A DNA stretch of 64,000 nt from Plantago ovata (Eukaryota; Streptophyta; Magnoliopsida; Lamiales; Plantaginaceae): positions 49,095,011 through 49,159,010 of the forward strand of contig CM051456.1 of the NCBI GenBank assembly GCA_028274465.1, written 5' to 3'. Position numbers and translations under genes: made by a program. The notes beneath the pieces are model-generated. The model worked only from the letters and a program-made list of their open reading frames with translations, ran no database searches and was not told where the DNA came from. Below are positions 26,968-41,900 of the stretch, in pieces (the stretch's first letter is position 1; each line of letters opens with the position of its first letter).

Positions 26968-29458
26968 CTACCTAATGCAATAGAATGTGAATGAATGAAT
27001 CAATAGACAACTAATCTAGTTTGTAAGGGTAATGGAAAGGTTAGTTTCAGCTATAGTACTTGTAGTTAGTTCTCTCCTATGTTTGAGGAAAGGGATATCA
27101 TAATGGAACACTCTAAATAGCAATCTAACTAATCTAGTGATCTAGTAGTTGATCTAGTAGTTGTTTTATACATACAGCTCATTCTTCACATGACATTGTA
27201 TCTTTCATCTACATAAAGCAATAGAAAGTGGATGAATGAATCATCTAGTCAGTAAGCACAATAGATAGGTTAGTTTCAATGGACTCTTTAACTTGCTCAT
27301 TAACGAAGCAAGGGAACTTCTTATTTGATTGTGTATATAACTCTAGTACTTGTAGTTAGTTCTCTCCTATGTTTGCGGAAAGGGATATCATAATGGAACA
27401 CTCTATATAGCAATCTAACAAATCTAGTGATCTAGTTGTTGTTCTATATAAAGGGAAGACATACAACTCATTCTTTACATGGAATTGTCTCTTTCATCTA
27501 CCTAATACAATAGAAAGTGAATGAATGAATCAATAGACAACTAATCTAGTTTGTAAGGGTAATGGAAAGGTTAGTTTCAGCTATAGTACTTGTAGTTAGT
27601 TCTCTCCTATGTTTGAGGAAATGGATATCATAATGGAACACTCTAAATAGCAATCTAACTAATCTAGTGATCTAGTAGTTGTTCTATATATACAACTCAT
27701 TCTTTACATGGGATTGTATCTTTCATCTACCTAAAGCAATAGAAATTGAATGAATGAATCAATAGACAACTAATCTAGTTTGTAAGGGTAATGGAAAGGT
27801 TAGTTTCAACTATAGTACTTGTAGTCAGTGCTCTCCTATGTTTGAGGAAAGGGATATCATAATGGAACACTCTAAATAGCAATCTAACTAATCTAGTGAT
27901 CTAGTAGTTGATCTAGTAGTTGTTCTATATATACAGCTCATTCTTCACATGGCATTGTATCTTCCATCTACATAAATCAATAGAAAGTGGATGAATGAAT
28001 CATCTAGTTAGTAAGCACAATAGATAGGTTAGTTTCAATGGACTCTTTAACTTGCTCATTAAGGAAGCAAGGGAACTTCCTATTTGATTGTGTATATAAC
28101 TCTAGTACTTGTAGTTAGTTCTCTCCTATGCTTGCGGAAAGGGATGTCATAACGGAACACTCTATATAGCAATCTAACAAAACTAGTGATCTAGTTGTTG
28201 TTCTATATAAAGGGAAGACATACAAGTCATTCTTTACATGGGATTGTATCTTTCATCTACCTAATGCAATAGAAAGTGAATGAATGAATCAATAGACAAC
28301 TAATCTAGTTTGAAGGGTACTGGAAAGGTTAGTTTCATCTATAGTACTTGTAGTTAGTTCTCTCCTATGTTTGAGGAAAGGGATATCATAATGGAACAGT
28401 CTAAATAGCAATCTAACTAATCTAGTGATCTGGTAGTTGATCTAGTAGTTGTTTTATACATACAGCTCATCCTTCACATGGCATTGTATCTTTCATCTAC
28501 ATAAAGCAATAGAAAGTGGATGAATGAATCATCTAGTTAGTAAGCACAATAGATAGGTTAGTTTCAATGGTCTCTTGAACTTGATCATTAAGGAAGCAAG
28601 GGAACTTCTTATTTGGTTGTGTATATAACTCTAGTACTTGTAGTTAGTTCTCTCCTATGTTTGCGGAAAGAGATATCATAACGGAACTCTCTATATAGCA
28701 ATCTAACAAATCTAGTGATCTAGTTGTTGTTTTATATAAAGGGAAGACATACCACTCATTCTTTTCATGGGATTATATCTTTCATCTACCTAAAGTAATA
28801 GAAAGTGAATGAATGAGTCAATAGACAACTAATCTAGTTTGTAAGGGAAATGGAAAGGTTAGTTTCAGCTATAGTACTTGTAGTCAGTCCTCTCCTATGT
28901 TTGAGGAAAGGGATATCATAATGGAACACTCTAATAGCAATCTAATTAATGTAGTGACCTAGTAGTTGTTCTATACATACAACTCATTCTTTACATGGGA
29001 TTGTATCTTTCATCTACCTAAAGCAATAGAAAGTGAATGAATGAATCAATAGACAACTAATGTAGTTTGAAGGGTAATGGAAAGGTTAGTTTTAGCTATA
29101 GTACTTGCAGTTAGTTCTCTCCTATGTTTGAGGAAAGGGATATCATAATGGAACAGTCTAAATAGCAATCTAACTAATCTAGTGATCTAGTAGTTGATCT
29201 AGTAGTTGTTTTATACATACAGCTCATTCTTCACATGGCATTGTATCTTTCATCTACATAAAGCAATAGAAAGTGGATGAATGAATCATCTAGTCAGTAA
29301 GCACAATAGATAGGTTAGTTTCAATGGACTCTTTAACTTGCTCATTAAGGAAGCAAGGGAACTTCTTATTTGATTGTGTATATAACTCTAGTACTTGTAG
29401 TTAGTTCTCTCCTATGTTTGCGGAAGGGATATCATAACGGAACACTCTATATAGCAAT

Positions 29459-29624
29459 CTAACTAATCTAGTGATCTAGTTGTTGTTCTATATAAAGGGA
29501 AGACATACAACTCATTCTTTACGTGGGATTGTATCTTTCATCTAACTAATCTAGTGATCTAGTTGTTGTTCTATATAAAGGGAAGACATACAACTCATTC
29601 TTTACGTGGGATTGTATCTTTCAT
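29459..29624 (+). repeat. 83-bp tandem duplication, copy 2
   Basis: Same duplication as at 26802, shifted by exactly 2657 bp, with the same joint and the same acgtggg variant in both halves. It was copied along with the longer repeat rather than arising again. Confidence 0.93.
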
Positions 29625-32600
29625 CTACCTAATGCAATAGAATGTGAATGAATGAATCAATAGACAACTAATCTAGTTTGTAAGGGTAATGGAAAGGTTA
29701 GTTTCAGCTATAGTACTTGTAGTTAGTTCTCTCCTATGTTTGAGGAAAGGGATATCATAATGGAACACTCTAAATAGCAATCTAACTAATCTAGTGATCT
29801 AGTAGTTGATCTAGTAGTTGTTTTATACATACAGCTCATTCTTCACATGACATTGTATCTTTCATCTACATAAAGCAATAGAAAGTGGATGAATGAATCA
29901 TCTAGTCAGTAAGCACAATAGATAGGTTAGTTTCAATGGACTCTTTAACTTGCTCATTAACGAAGCAAGGGAACTTCTTATTTGATTGTGTATATAACTC
30001 TAGTACTTGTAGTTAGTTCTCTCCTATGTTTGCGGAAAGGGATATCATAATGGAACACTCTATATAGCAATCTAACAAATCTAGTGATCTAGTTGTTGTT
30101 CTATATAAAGGGAAGACATACAACTCATTCTTTACATGGAATTGTCTCTTTCATCTACCTAATACAATAGAAAGTGAATGAATGAATCAATAGACAACTA
30201 ATCTAGTTTGTAAGGGTAATGGAAAGGTTAGTTTCAGCTATAGTACTTGTAGTTAGTTCTCTCCTATGTTTGAGGAAATGGATATCATAATGGAACACTC
30301 TAAATAGCAATCTAACTAATCTAGTGATCTAGTAGTTGTTCTATATATACAACTCATTCTTTACATGGGATTGTATCTTTCATCTACCTAAAGCAATAGA
30401 AATTGAATGAATGAATCAATAGACAACTAATCTAGTTTGTAAGGGTAATGGAAAGGTTAGTTTCAACTATAGTACTTGTAGTCAGTGCTCTCCTATGTTT
30501 GAGGAAAGGGATATCATAATGGAACACTCTAAATAGCAATCTAACTAATCTAGTGATCTAGTAGTTGATCTAGTAGTTGTTCTATATATACAGCTCATTC
30601 TTCACATGGCATTGTATCTTCCATCTACATAAATCAATAGAAAGTGGATGAATGAATCATCTAGTTAGTAAGCACAATAGATAGGTTAGTTTCAATGGAC
30701 TCTTTAACTTGCTCATTAAGGAAGCAAGGGAACTTCCTATTTGATTGTGTATATAACTCTAGTACTTGTAGTTAGTTCTCTCCTATGCTTGCGGAAAGGG
30801 ATATCATAACGGAACACTCTATATAGCAATCTAACAAATCTAGTGATCTAGTTGTTGTTTTATATAAAGGGAAGACATACAACTCATTCTTTTCATGGGA
30901 TTATATCTTTCATCTACCTAAAGTAATAGAAAGTGAATGAATGAATCAATAGACAACTAATCTAGTTTGTAAGGGTAATGGAAAGGTTAGTTTCAGCTAT
31001 AGTACTTGTAGTTAGTTCTCTCCTATGTTTGAGGAAAGGGATATCATAATGGAACAGTCTAAATACCAATCTAACTAATCTAGTGATCTGGTAGTTGATC
31101 TAGTAGTTGTTTTATACATACAGCTCATTCTTCACATGGCATTGTATCTTTCATCTACATAAAGCAATAGTAAGTGGATGAATGAATCATCTAGTCAGTA
31201 AGCACAATAGATAGGTTAGTTTCAATGGACTCTTTAACTTGCTCATTAACGAAGCAAGGGAACTTCTTATTTGATTGTGTATATAACTCTAGTACTTGTA
31301 GTTAGTTCTCTCCTATGTTTGCGGAAAGGGATATCATAATGGAACACTCTATATAGCAATCTAACAAATCTAGTGATCTAGTTGTTGTTCTATATAAAGG
31401 GAAGACATACAACTCATTCTTTACATGGAATTGTCTCTTTCATCTACCTAATGCAATAGAAAGTGAATGAATGAATCAATAGACAACTAATCTGGTTTGT
31501 AAGGGTAATGGAAAGGTTAGTTTCAGCTATAGTACTTGTAGTTAGTTCTCTCCTATGTTTGAGGAAATGGATATCATAATGGAACACTCTAAATAGCAAT
31601 CTAACTAATCAGGTGATCTAGTAGTTGTTCTATATATACAACTCATTCTTTACATGGGATTGTATCTTTCATCTACCTAAAGCAATAGAAATTGAATGAA
31701 TGAATCAATAGACAACTAATCTAGTTTGTAAGGGTAATGGAAAGGTTAGTTTCAACTATAGTACTTGTAGTCAGTGCTCTCCTATGTTTGAGGAAAGGGA
31801 TATCATAATGGAACACTCTAAATAGCAATCTAACTAATCTAGTGATCTAGTAGTTGATCTAGTAGTTGTTCTATATATACAGCTCATTCTTCACATGGCA
31901 TTGTATCTTCCATCTACATAAAGCAATAGAAAGTGGATGAATGAATCATCTAGTTAGTAAGCACAATAGATAGGTTAGTTTCAATGAACTCGTTAACCTT
32001 CTCATTAAGGAAGCAAGGGAACTTCTTATTTGATTTTGTATATAACTCTAGTACTTGTAGTTAGTTCTCTCCTATGTTTGCGGAAAGAGATATCATAACG
32101 GAACTCTCTATATAGCAATCTAACAAATCTAGTGATCTAGTTGTTGTTTTATATAAAGGGAAGACATACAACTCATTCTTTTCATGGGATTATATCTTTC
32201 ATCTACCTAAAGTAATAGAAAGTGAATGAATGAGTCAATAGACAACTAATCTAGTTTGTAAGGGAAATGGAAAGGTTAGTTTCAGCTATAGTACTTGTAG
32301 TCAGTCCTCTCCTATGTTTGAGGAAAGGGATATCATAATGGAACACTCTAATAGCAATCTAATTAATGTAGTGACCTAGTAGTTGTTCTATACATACAAC
32401 TCATTCTTTACATGGGATTGTATCTTTCATCTACCTAAAGCAATAGAAAGTGAATGAATGAATCAATAGACAACTAATGTAGTTTGAAGGGTAATGGAAA
32501 GGTTAGTTTTAGCTATAGTACTTGCAGTTAGTTCTCTCCTATGTTTGAGGAAAGGGATATCATAATGGAACAGTCTAAATAGCAATCTAACTAATCTAGT

Positions 32601-32863
32601 GATCTAGTAGTTGTTTTATACATACAGCTCATTCTTCACATGGCATTGTATCTTTCATCTACATAAAGCAATAGAAAGTGGATGAATGAATCATCTAGTC
32701 AGTAAGCACAATAGATAGGTTAGTTTCAATGGACTCTTTAACTTGCTCATTAAGGAAGCAAGGGAACTTCTTATTTGATTGTGTATATAACTCTAGTACT
32801 TGTAGTTAGTTCTCTCCTATGTTTGCGGAAGGGATATCATAACGGAACACTCTATATAGCAAT

Positions 32864-33029
32864 CTAACTAATCTAGTGATCTAGTTGTTGTTCTATATAA
32901 AGGGAAGACATACAACTCATTCTTTACGTGGGATTGTATCTTTCATCTAACTAATCTAGTGATCTAGTTGTTGTTCTATATAAAGGGAAGACATACAACT
33001 CATTCTTTACGTGGGATTGTATCTTTCAT
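32864..33029 (+). repeat. 83-bp tandem duplication, copy 3
   Basis: Third copy, 6062 bp from the first, with the same joint. The unit before it is 745 bp rather than 757 bp because B has lost one 12-bp gatctagtagtt. Confidence 0.93.
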
Positions 33030-35941
33030 CTACCTAATGCAATAGAATGTGAATGAATGAATCAATAGACAACTAATCTAGTTTGTAAGGGTAATGGAAA
33101 GGTTAGTTTCAGCTATAGTACTTGTAGTTAGTTCTCTCCTATGTTTGAGGAAAGGGATATCATAATGGAACACTCTAAATAGCAATCTAACTAATCTAGT
33201 GATCTAGTAGTTGATCTAGTAGTTGTTTTATACATACAGCTCATTCTTCACATGACATTGTATCTTTCATCTACATAAAGCAATAGAAAGTGGATGAATG
33301 AATCATCTAGTCAGTAAGCACAATAGATAGGTTAGTTTCAATGGACTCTTTAACTTGCTCATTAACGAAGCAAGGGAACTTCTTATTTGATTGTGTATAT
33401 AACTCTAGTACTTGTAGTTAGTTCTCTCCTATGTTTGCGGAAAGGGATATCATAATGGAACACTCTATATAGCAATCTAACAAATCTAGTGATCTAGTTG
33501 TTGTTCTATATAAAGGGAAGACATACAACTCATTCTTTACATGGAATTGTCTCTTTCATCTACCTAATACAATAGAAAGTGAATGAATGAATCAATAGAC
33601 AACTAATCTAGTTTGTAAGGGTAATGGAAAGGTTAGTTTCAGCTATAGTACTTGTAGTTAGTTCTCTCCTATGTTTGAGGAAATGGATATCATAATGGAA
33701 CACTCTAAATAGCAATCTAACTAATCTAGTGATCTAGTAGTTGTTCTATATATACAACTCATTCTTTACATGGGATTGTATCTTTCATCTACCTAAAGCA
33801 ATAGAAATTGAATGAATGAATCAATAGACAACTAATCTAGTTTGTAAGGGTAATGGAAAGGTTAGTTTCAACTATAGTACTTGTAGTCAGTGCTCTCCTA
33901 TGTTTGAGGAAAGGGATATCATAATGGAACACTCTAAATAGCAATCTAACTAATCTAGTGATCTAGTAGTTGATCTAGTAGTTGTTCTATATATACAGCT
34001 CATTCTTCACATGGCATTGTATCTTCCATCTACATAAATCAATAGAAAGTGGATGAATGAATCATCTAGTTAGTAAGCACAATAGATAGGTTAGTTTCAA
34101 TGGACTCTTTAACTTGCTCATTAAGGAAGCAAGGGAACTTCCTATTTGATTGTGTATATAACTCTAGTACTTGTAGTTAGTTCTCTCCTATGCTTGCGGA
34201 AAGGGATATCATAACGGAACACTCTATATAGCAATCTAACAAATCTAGTGATCTAGTTGTTGTTTTATATAAAGGGAAGACATACAACTCATTCTTTTCA
34301 TGGGATTATATCTTTCATCTACCTAAAGTAATAGAAAGTGAATGAATGAATCAATAGACAACTAATCTAGTTTGTAAGGGTAATGGAAAGGTTAGTTTCA
34401 GCTATAGTACTTGTAGTTAGTTCTCTCCTATGTTTGAGGAAAGGGATATCATAATGGAACACTCTAAATAGCAATCTAACTAATCTAGTGATCTAGTAGT
34501 TGATCTAGTAGTTGTTTTATACATACAGCTCATTCTTCACATGACATTGTATCTTTCATCTACATAAAGCAATAGAAAGTGGATGAATGAATCATCTAGT
34601 CAGTAAGCACAATAGATAGGTTAGTTTCAATGGACTCTTTAACTTGCTCATTAAGGAAGCAAGGGAACTTCCTATTTGATTGTGTATATAACTCTAGTAC
34701 TTGTAGTTAGTTCTCTCCTATGTTTGCGGAAAGGGCTATCATAACGGAACACTCTATATAGCAATCTAACAAATCTAGTGATCTAGTTGTTGTTCTATAT
34801 AAAGGGAAGACATACAACTCATTCTTTACATGGAATTGTTTCTTTCATCTACCTAATGCAATAGAAAGTGAATGAATGAATCAATAGAAAACTAATCTTG
34901 TTTGTAATGGTAATGGAAAGGTTAGTTTCAGCTATAGTACTTGTAGTTAGTTCTCTCCTATGTTTGAGGAAATGGATATCATAATGGAACAATCTAAATA
35001 GCAATCTAACTAATCTAGTGATCTAGTAGTTGTTCTATATATACAACTCATTCTTTACATGGGATTGTATCTTTCATCTACCTAAAGCAATAGAAATTGA
35101 ATGAATGAATCAATAGACAACTAATCTAGTTTGTAAGGGTAATGGAAAGGTTAGTTTCAGCTATAGTACTTGTAGTTAGTTCTCTCCTATGTTTGAGGAA
35201 AGGGATATCATAGTGGAACACTCTAAATAGCAATCCAACTAATCTAGTGATCTAGTAGTTGATCTAGTAGTTGTTCTATATATACAGCTCATTCTTCACA
35301 TGGCATTGTATCTTTCATCTACATAAAGCAATAGAAAGTGGATGAATGAATCATCTAGTTAGTAAGCACAATAGATAGGTTAGTTTCAATGTACTCTTTA
35401 ACTTGCTCATTAAGGAAGCAAGGGAACTTCTTATTTGATTGTGTATATAACTCTAGTACTTGTAGTTAGTTCTCTCCTATGCTTGCGGAAAGGGATGTCA
35501 TAACGGAACACTCTATATAGCAATCTAACAAAACTAGTGATCTAGTTGTTGTTCTATATAAAGGGAAGACATACAAGTCATTCTTTACATGGGATTGTAT
35601 CTTTCATCTACCTAATGCAATAGAAAGTGAATGAATGAATCAATAGACAACTAATCTAGTTTGAAGGGTACTGGAAAGGTTAGTTTCATCTATAGTACTT
35701 GTAGTTAGTTCTCTCCTATGTTTGAGGAAAGGGATATCATAATGGAACAGTCTAAATAGCAATCTAACTAATCTAGTGATCTGGTAGTTGATCTAGTAGT
35801 TGTTTTATACATACAGCTCATCCTTCACATGGCATTGTATCTTTCATCTACATAAAGCAATAGAAAGTGGATGAATGAATCATCTAGTTAGTAAGCACAA
35901 TAGATAGGTTAGTTTCAATGGTACTCTTGAACTTGATCATT

Positions 35942-38900
35942 AAGGAAGCAAGGGAACTTCTTATTTGGTTGTGTATATAACTCTAGTACTTGTAGTTAGT
36001 TCTCTCCTATGTTTGCGGAAAGAGATATCATAACGGAACTCTCTATATAGCAATCTAACAAATCTAGTGATCTAGTTGTTGTTTTATATAAAGGGAAGAC
36101 ATACCACTCATTCTTTTCATGGGATTATATCTTTCATCTACCTAAAGTAATAGAAAGTGAATGAATGAGTCAATAGACAACTAATCTAGTTTGTAAGGGA
36201 AATGGAAAGGTTAGTTTCAGCTATAGTACTTGTAGTCAGTCCTCTCCTATGTTTGAGGAAAGGGATATCATAATGGAACACTCTAATAGCAATCTAATTA
36301 ATGTAGTGACCTAGTAGTTGTTCTATACATACAACTCATTCTTTACATGGGATTGTATCTTTCATCTACCTAAAGCAATAGAAAGTGAATGAATGAATCA
36401 ATAGACAACTAATGTAGTTTGAAGGGTAATGGAAAGGTTAGTTTTAGCTATAGTACTTGCAGTTAGTTCTCTCCTATGTTTGAGGAAAGGGATATCATAA
36501 TGGAACAGTCTAAATAGCAATCTAACTAATCTAGTGATCTAGTAGTTGATCTAGTAGTTGTTTTATACATACAGCTCATTCTTCACATGGCATTGTATCT
36601 TTCATCTACATAAAGCAATAGAAAGTGGATGAATGAATCATCTAGTCAGTAAGCACAATAGATAGGTTAGTTTCAATGGACTCTTTAACTTGCTCATTAA
36701 GGAAGCAAGGGAACTTCTTATTTGATTGTGTATATAACTCTAGTACTTGTAGTTAGTTCTCTCCTATGTTTGCGGAAGGGATATCATAACGGAACACTCT
36801 ATATAGCAATCTAACTAATCTAGTGATCTAGTTGTTGTTCTATATAAAGGGAAGACATACAACTCATTCTTTACGTGGGATTGTATCTTTCATCTACCTA
36901 ATGCAATAGAATGTGAATGAATGAATCAATAGACAACTAATCTAGTTTGTAAGGGTAATGGAAAGGTTAGTTTCAGCTATAGTACTTGTAGTTAGTTCTC
37001 TCCTATGTTTGAGGAAAGGGATATCATAATGGAACACTCTAAATAGCAATCTAACTAATCTAGTGATCTAGTAGTTGATCTAGTAGTTGTTTTATACATA
37101 CAGCTCATTCTTCACATGACATTGTATCTTTCATCTACATAAAGCAATAGAAAGTGGATGAATGAATCATCTAGTCAGTAAGCACAATAGATAGGTTAGT
37201 TTCAATGGACTCTTTAACTTGCTCATTAACGAAGCAAGGGAACTTCTTATTTGATTGTGTATATAACTCTAGTACTTGTAGTTAGTTCTCTCCTATGTTT
37301 GCGGAAAGGGATATCATAATGGAACACTCTATATAGCAATCTAACAAATCTAGTGATCTAGTTGTTGTTCTATATAAAGGGAAGACATACAACTCATTCT
37401 TTACATGGAATTGTCTCTTTCATCTACCTAATACAATAGAAAGTGAATGAATGAATCAATAGACAACTAATCTAGTTTGTAAGGGTAATGGAAAGGTTAG
37501 TTTCAGCTATAGTACTTGTAGTTAGTTCTCTCCTATGTTTGAGGAAATGGATATCATAATGGAACACTCTAAATAGCAATCTAACTAATCTAGTGATCTA
37601 GTAGTTGTTCTATATATACAACTCATTCTTTACATGGGATTGTATCTTTCATCTACCTAAAGCAATAGAAATTGAATGAATGAATCAATAGACAACTAAT
37701 CTAGTTTGTAAGGGTAATGGAAAGGTTAGTTTCAACTATAGTACTTGTAGTCAGTGCTCTCCTATGTTTGAGGAAAGGGATATCATAATGGAACACTCTA
37801 AATAGCAATCTAACTAATCTAGTGATCTAGTAGTTGATCTAGTAGTTGTTCTATATATACAGCTCATTCTTCACATGGCATTGTATCTTCCATCTACATA
37901 AATCAATAGAAAGTGGATGAATGAATCATCTAGTTAGTAAGCACAATAGATAGGTTAGTTTCAATGGACTCTTTAACTTGCTCATTAAGGAAGCAAGGGA
38001 ACTTCCTATTTGATTGTGTATATAACTCTAGTACTTGTAGTTAGTTCTCTCCTATGCTTGCGGAAAGGGATATCATAACGGAACACTCTATATAGCAATC
38101 TAACAAATCTAGTGATCTAGTTGTTGTTTTATATAAAGGGAAGACATACAACTCATTCTTTTCATGGGATTATATCTTTCATCTACCTAAAGTAATAGAA
38201 AGTGAATGAATGAATCAATAGACAACTAATCTAGTTTGTAAGGGTAATGGAAAGGTTAGTTTCAGCTATAGTACTTGTAGTTAGTTCTCTCCTATGTTTG
38301 AGGAAAGGGATATCATAATGGAACAGTCTAAATACCAATCTAACTAATCTAGTGATCTGGTAGTTGATCTAGTAGTTGTTTTATACATACAGCTCATTCT
38401 TCACATGGCATTGTATCTTTCATCTACATAAAGCAATAGAAAGTGGATGAATGAATCATCTAGTCAGTAAGCACAATAGATAGGTTAGTTTCAATGGACT
38501 CTTTAACTTGCTCATTAACGAAGCAAGGGAACTTCTTATTTGATTGTGTATATAACTCTAGTACTTGTAGTTAGTTCTCTCCTATGTTTGCGGAAAGGGA
38601 TATCATAATGGAACACTCTATATAGCAATCTAACAAATCTAGTGATCTAGTTGTTGTTCTATATAAAGGGAAGACATACAACTCATTCTTTACATGGAAT
38701 TGTCTCTTTCATCTACCTAATGCAATAGAAAGTGAATGAATGAATCAATAGACAACTAATCTGGTTTGTAAGGGTAATGGAAAGGTTAGTTTCAGCTATA
38801 GTACTTGTAGTTAGTTCTCTCCTATGTTTGAGGAAATGGATATCATAATGGAACACTCTAAATAGCAATCTAACTAATCAGGTGATCTAGTAGTTGTTCT

Positions 38901-41900
38901 ATATATACAACTCATTCTTTACATGGGATTGTATCTTTCATCTACCTAAAGCAATAGAAATTGAATGAATGAATCAATAGACAACTAATCTAGTTTGTAA
39001 GGGTAATGGAAAGGTTAGTTTCAACTATAGTACTTGTAGTCAGTGCTCTCCTATGTTTGAGGAAAGGGATATCATAATGGAACACTCTAAATAGCAATCT
39101 AACTAATCTAGTGATCTAGTAGTTGATCTAGTAGTTGTTCTATATATACAGCTCATTCTTCACATGGCATTGTATCTTCCATCTACATAAAGCAATAGAA
39201 AGTGGATGAATGAATCATCTAGTTAGTAAGCACAATAGATAGGTTAGTTTCAATGAACTCGTTAACCTTCTCATTAAGGAAGCAAGGGAACTTCTTATTT
39301 GATTTTGTATATAACTCTAGTACTTGTAGTTAGTTCTCTCCTATGTTTGCGGAAAGAGATATCATAACGGAACTCTCTATATAGCAATCTAACAAATCTA
39401 GTGATCTAGTTGTTGTTTTATATAAAGGGAAGACATACAACTCATTCTTTTCATGGGATTATATCTTTCATCTACCTAAAGTAATAGAAAGTGAATGAAT
39501 GAGTCAATAGACAACTAATCTAGTTTGTAAGGGAAATGGAAAGGTTAGTTTCAGCTATAGTACTTGTAGTCAGTCCTCTCCTATGTTTGAGGAAAGGGAT
39601 ATCATAATGGAACACTCTAATAGCAATCTAATTAATGTAGTGACCTAGTAGTTGTTCTATACATACAACTCATTCTTTACATGGGATTGTATCTTTCATC
39701 TACCTAAAGCAATAGAAAGTGAATGAATGAATCAATAGACAACTAATGTAGTTTGAAGGGTAATGGAAAGGTTAGTTTTAGCTATAGTACTTGCAGTTAG
39801 TTCTCTCCTATGTTTGAGGAAAGGGATATCATAATGGAACAGTCTAAATAGCAATCTAACTAATCTAGTGATCTAGTAGTTGATCTAGTAGTTGTTTTAT
39901 ACATACAGCTCATTCTTCACATGGCATTGTATCTTTCATCTACATAAAGCAATAGAAAGTGGATGAATGAATCATCTAGTCAGTAAGCACAATAGATAGG
40001 TTAGTTTCAATGGACTCTTTAACTTGCTCATTAAGGAAGCAAGGGAACTTCTTATTTGATTGTGTATATAACTCTAGTACTTGTAGTTAGTTCTCTCCTA
40101 TGTTTGCGGAAGGGATATCATAACGGAACACTCTATATAGCAATCTAACTAATCTAGTGATCTAGTTGTTGTTCTATATAAAGGGAAGACATACAACTCA
40201 TTCTTTACGTGGGATTGTATCTTTCATCTACCTAATGCAATAGAATGTGAATGAATGAATCAATAGACAACTAATCTAGTTTGTAAGGGTAATGGAAAGG
40301 TTAGTTTCAGCTATAGTACTTGTAGTTAGTTCTCTCCTATGTTTGAGGAAAGGGATATCATAATGGAACACTCTAAATAGCAATCTAACTAATCTAGTGA
40401 TCTAGTAGTTGATCTAGTAGTTGTTTTATACATACAGCTCATTCTTCACATGACATTGTATCTTTCATCTACATAAAGCAATAGAAAGTGGATGAATGAA
40501 TCATCTAGTCAGTAAGCACAATAGATAGGTTAGTTTCAATGGACTCTTTAACTTGCTCATTAACGAAGCAAGGGAACTTCTTATTTGATTGTGTATATAA
40601 CTCTAGTACTTGTAGTTAGTTCTCTCCTATGTTTGCGGAAAGGGATATCATAATGGAACACTCTATATAGCAATCTAACAAATCTAGTGATCTAGTTGTT
40701 GTTCTATATAAAGGGAAGACATACAACTCATTCTTTACATGGAATTGTCTCTTTCATCTACCTAATACAATAGAAAGTGAATGAATGAATCAATAGACAA
40801 CTAATCTAGTTTGTAAGGGTAATGGAAAGGTTAGTTTCAGCTATAGTACTTGTAGTTAGTTCTCTCCTATGTTTGAGGAAATGGATATCATAATGGAACA
40901 CTCTAAATAGCAATCTAACTAATCTAGTGATCTAGTAGTTGTTCTATATATACAACTCATTCTTTACATGGGATTGTATCTTTCATCTACCTAAAGCAAT
41001 AGAAATTGAATGAATGAATCAATAGACAACTAATCTAGTTTGTAAGGGTAATGGAAAGGTTAGTTTCAACTATAGTACTTGTAGTCAGTGCTCTCCTATG
41101 TTTGAGGAAAGGGATATCATAATGGAACACTCTAAATAGCAATCTAACTAATCTAGTGATCTAGTAGTTGATCTAGTAGTTGTTCTATATATACAGCTCA
41201 TTCTTCACATGGCATTGTATCTTCCATCTACATAAATCAATAGAAAGTGGATGAATGAATCATCTAGTTAGTAAGCACAATAGATAGGTTAGTTTCAATG
41301 GACTCTTTAACTTGCTCATTAAGGAAGCAAGGGAACTTCCTATTTGATTGTGTATATAACTCTAGTACTTGTAGTTAGTTCTCTCCTATGCTTGCGGAAA
41401 GGGATATCATAACGGAACACTCTATATAGCAATCTAACAAATCTAGTGATCTAGTTGTTGTTTTATATAAAGGGAAGACATACAACTCATTCTTTTCATG
41501 GGATTATATCTTTCATCTACCTAAAGTAATAGAAAGTGAATGAATGAATCAATAGACAACTAATCTAGTTTGTAAGGGTAATGGAAAGGTTAGTTTCAGC
41601 TATAGTACTTGTAGTTAGTTCTCTCCTATGTTTGAGGAAAGGGATATCATAATGGAACAGTCTAAATACCAATCTAACTAATCTAGTGATCTGGTAGTTG
41701 ATCTAGTAGTTGTTTTATACATACAGCTCATTCTTCACATGGCATTGTATCTTTCATCTACATAAAGCAATAGAAAGTGGATGAATGAATCATCTAGTCA
41801 GTAAGCACAATAGATAGGTTAGTTTCAATGGACTCTTTAACTTGCTCATTAACGAAGCAAGGGAACTTCTTATTTGATTGTGTATATAACTCTAGTACTT

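Larger units (their letters stand above)
25933..35941 (+). repeat. Higher-order domain 5 (2657-bp period with an 83-bp marker)
   Basis: The series 757, 612, 759 bp starts at 25933 and again at 28590, a period of 2657 bp. A related series (745, 612, 759) starts at 32007. The 612-bp unit is an A-B unit whose A monomer holds an 83-bp internal tandem duplication. The tail 34653-35941 repeats the segment starting at 24645, sharing agggctatc, ttgtttctttc, catagtgg and caatccaac. Confidence 0.85.
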
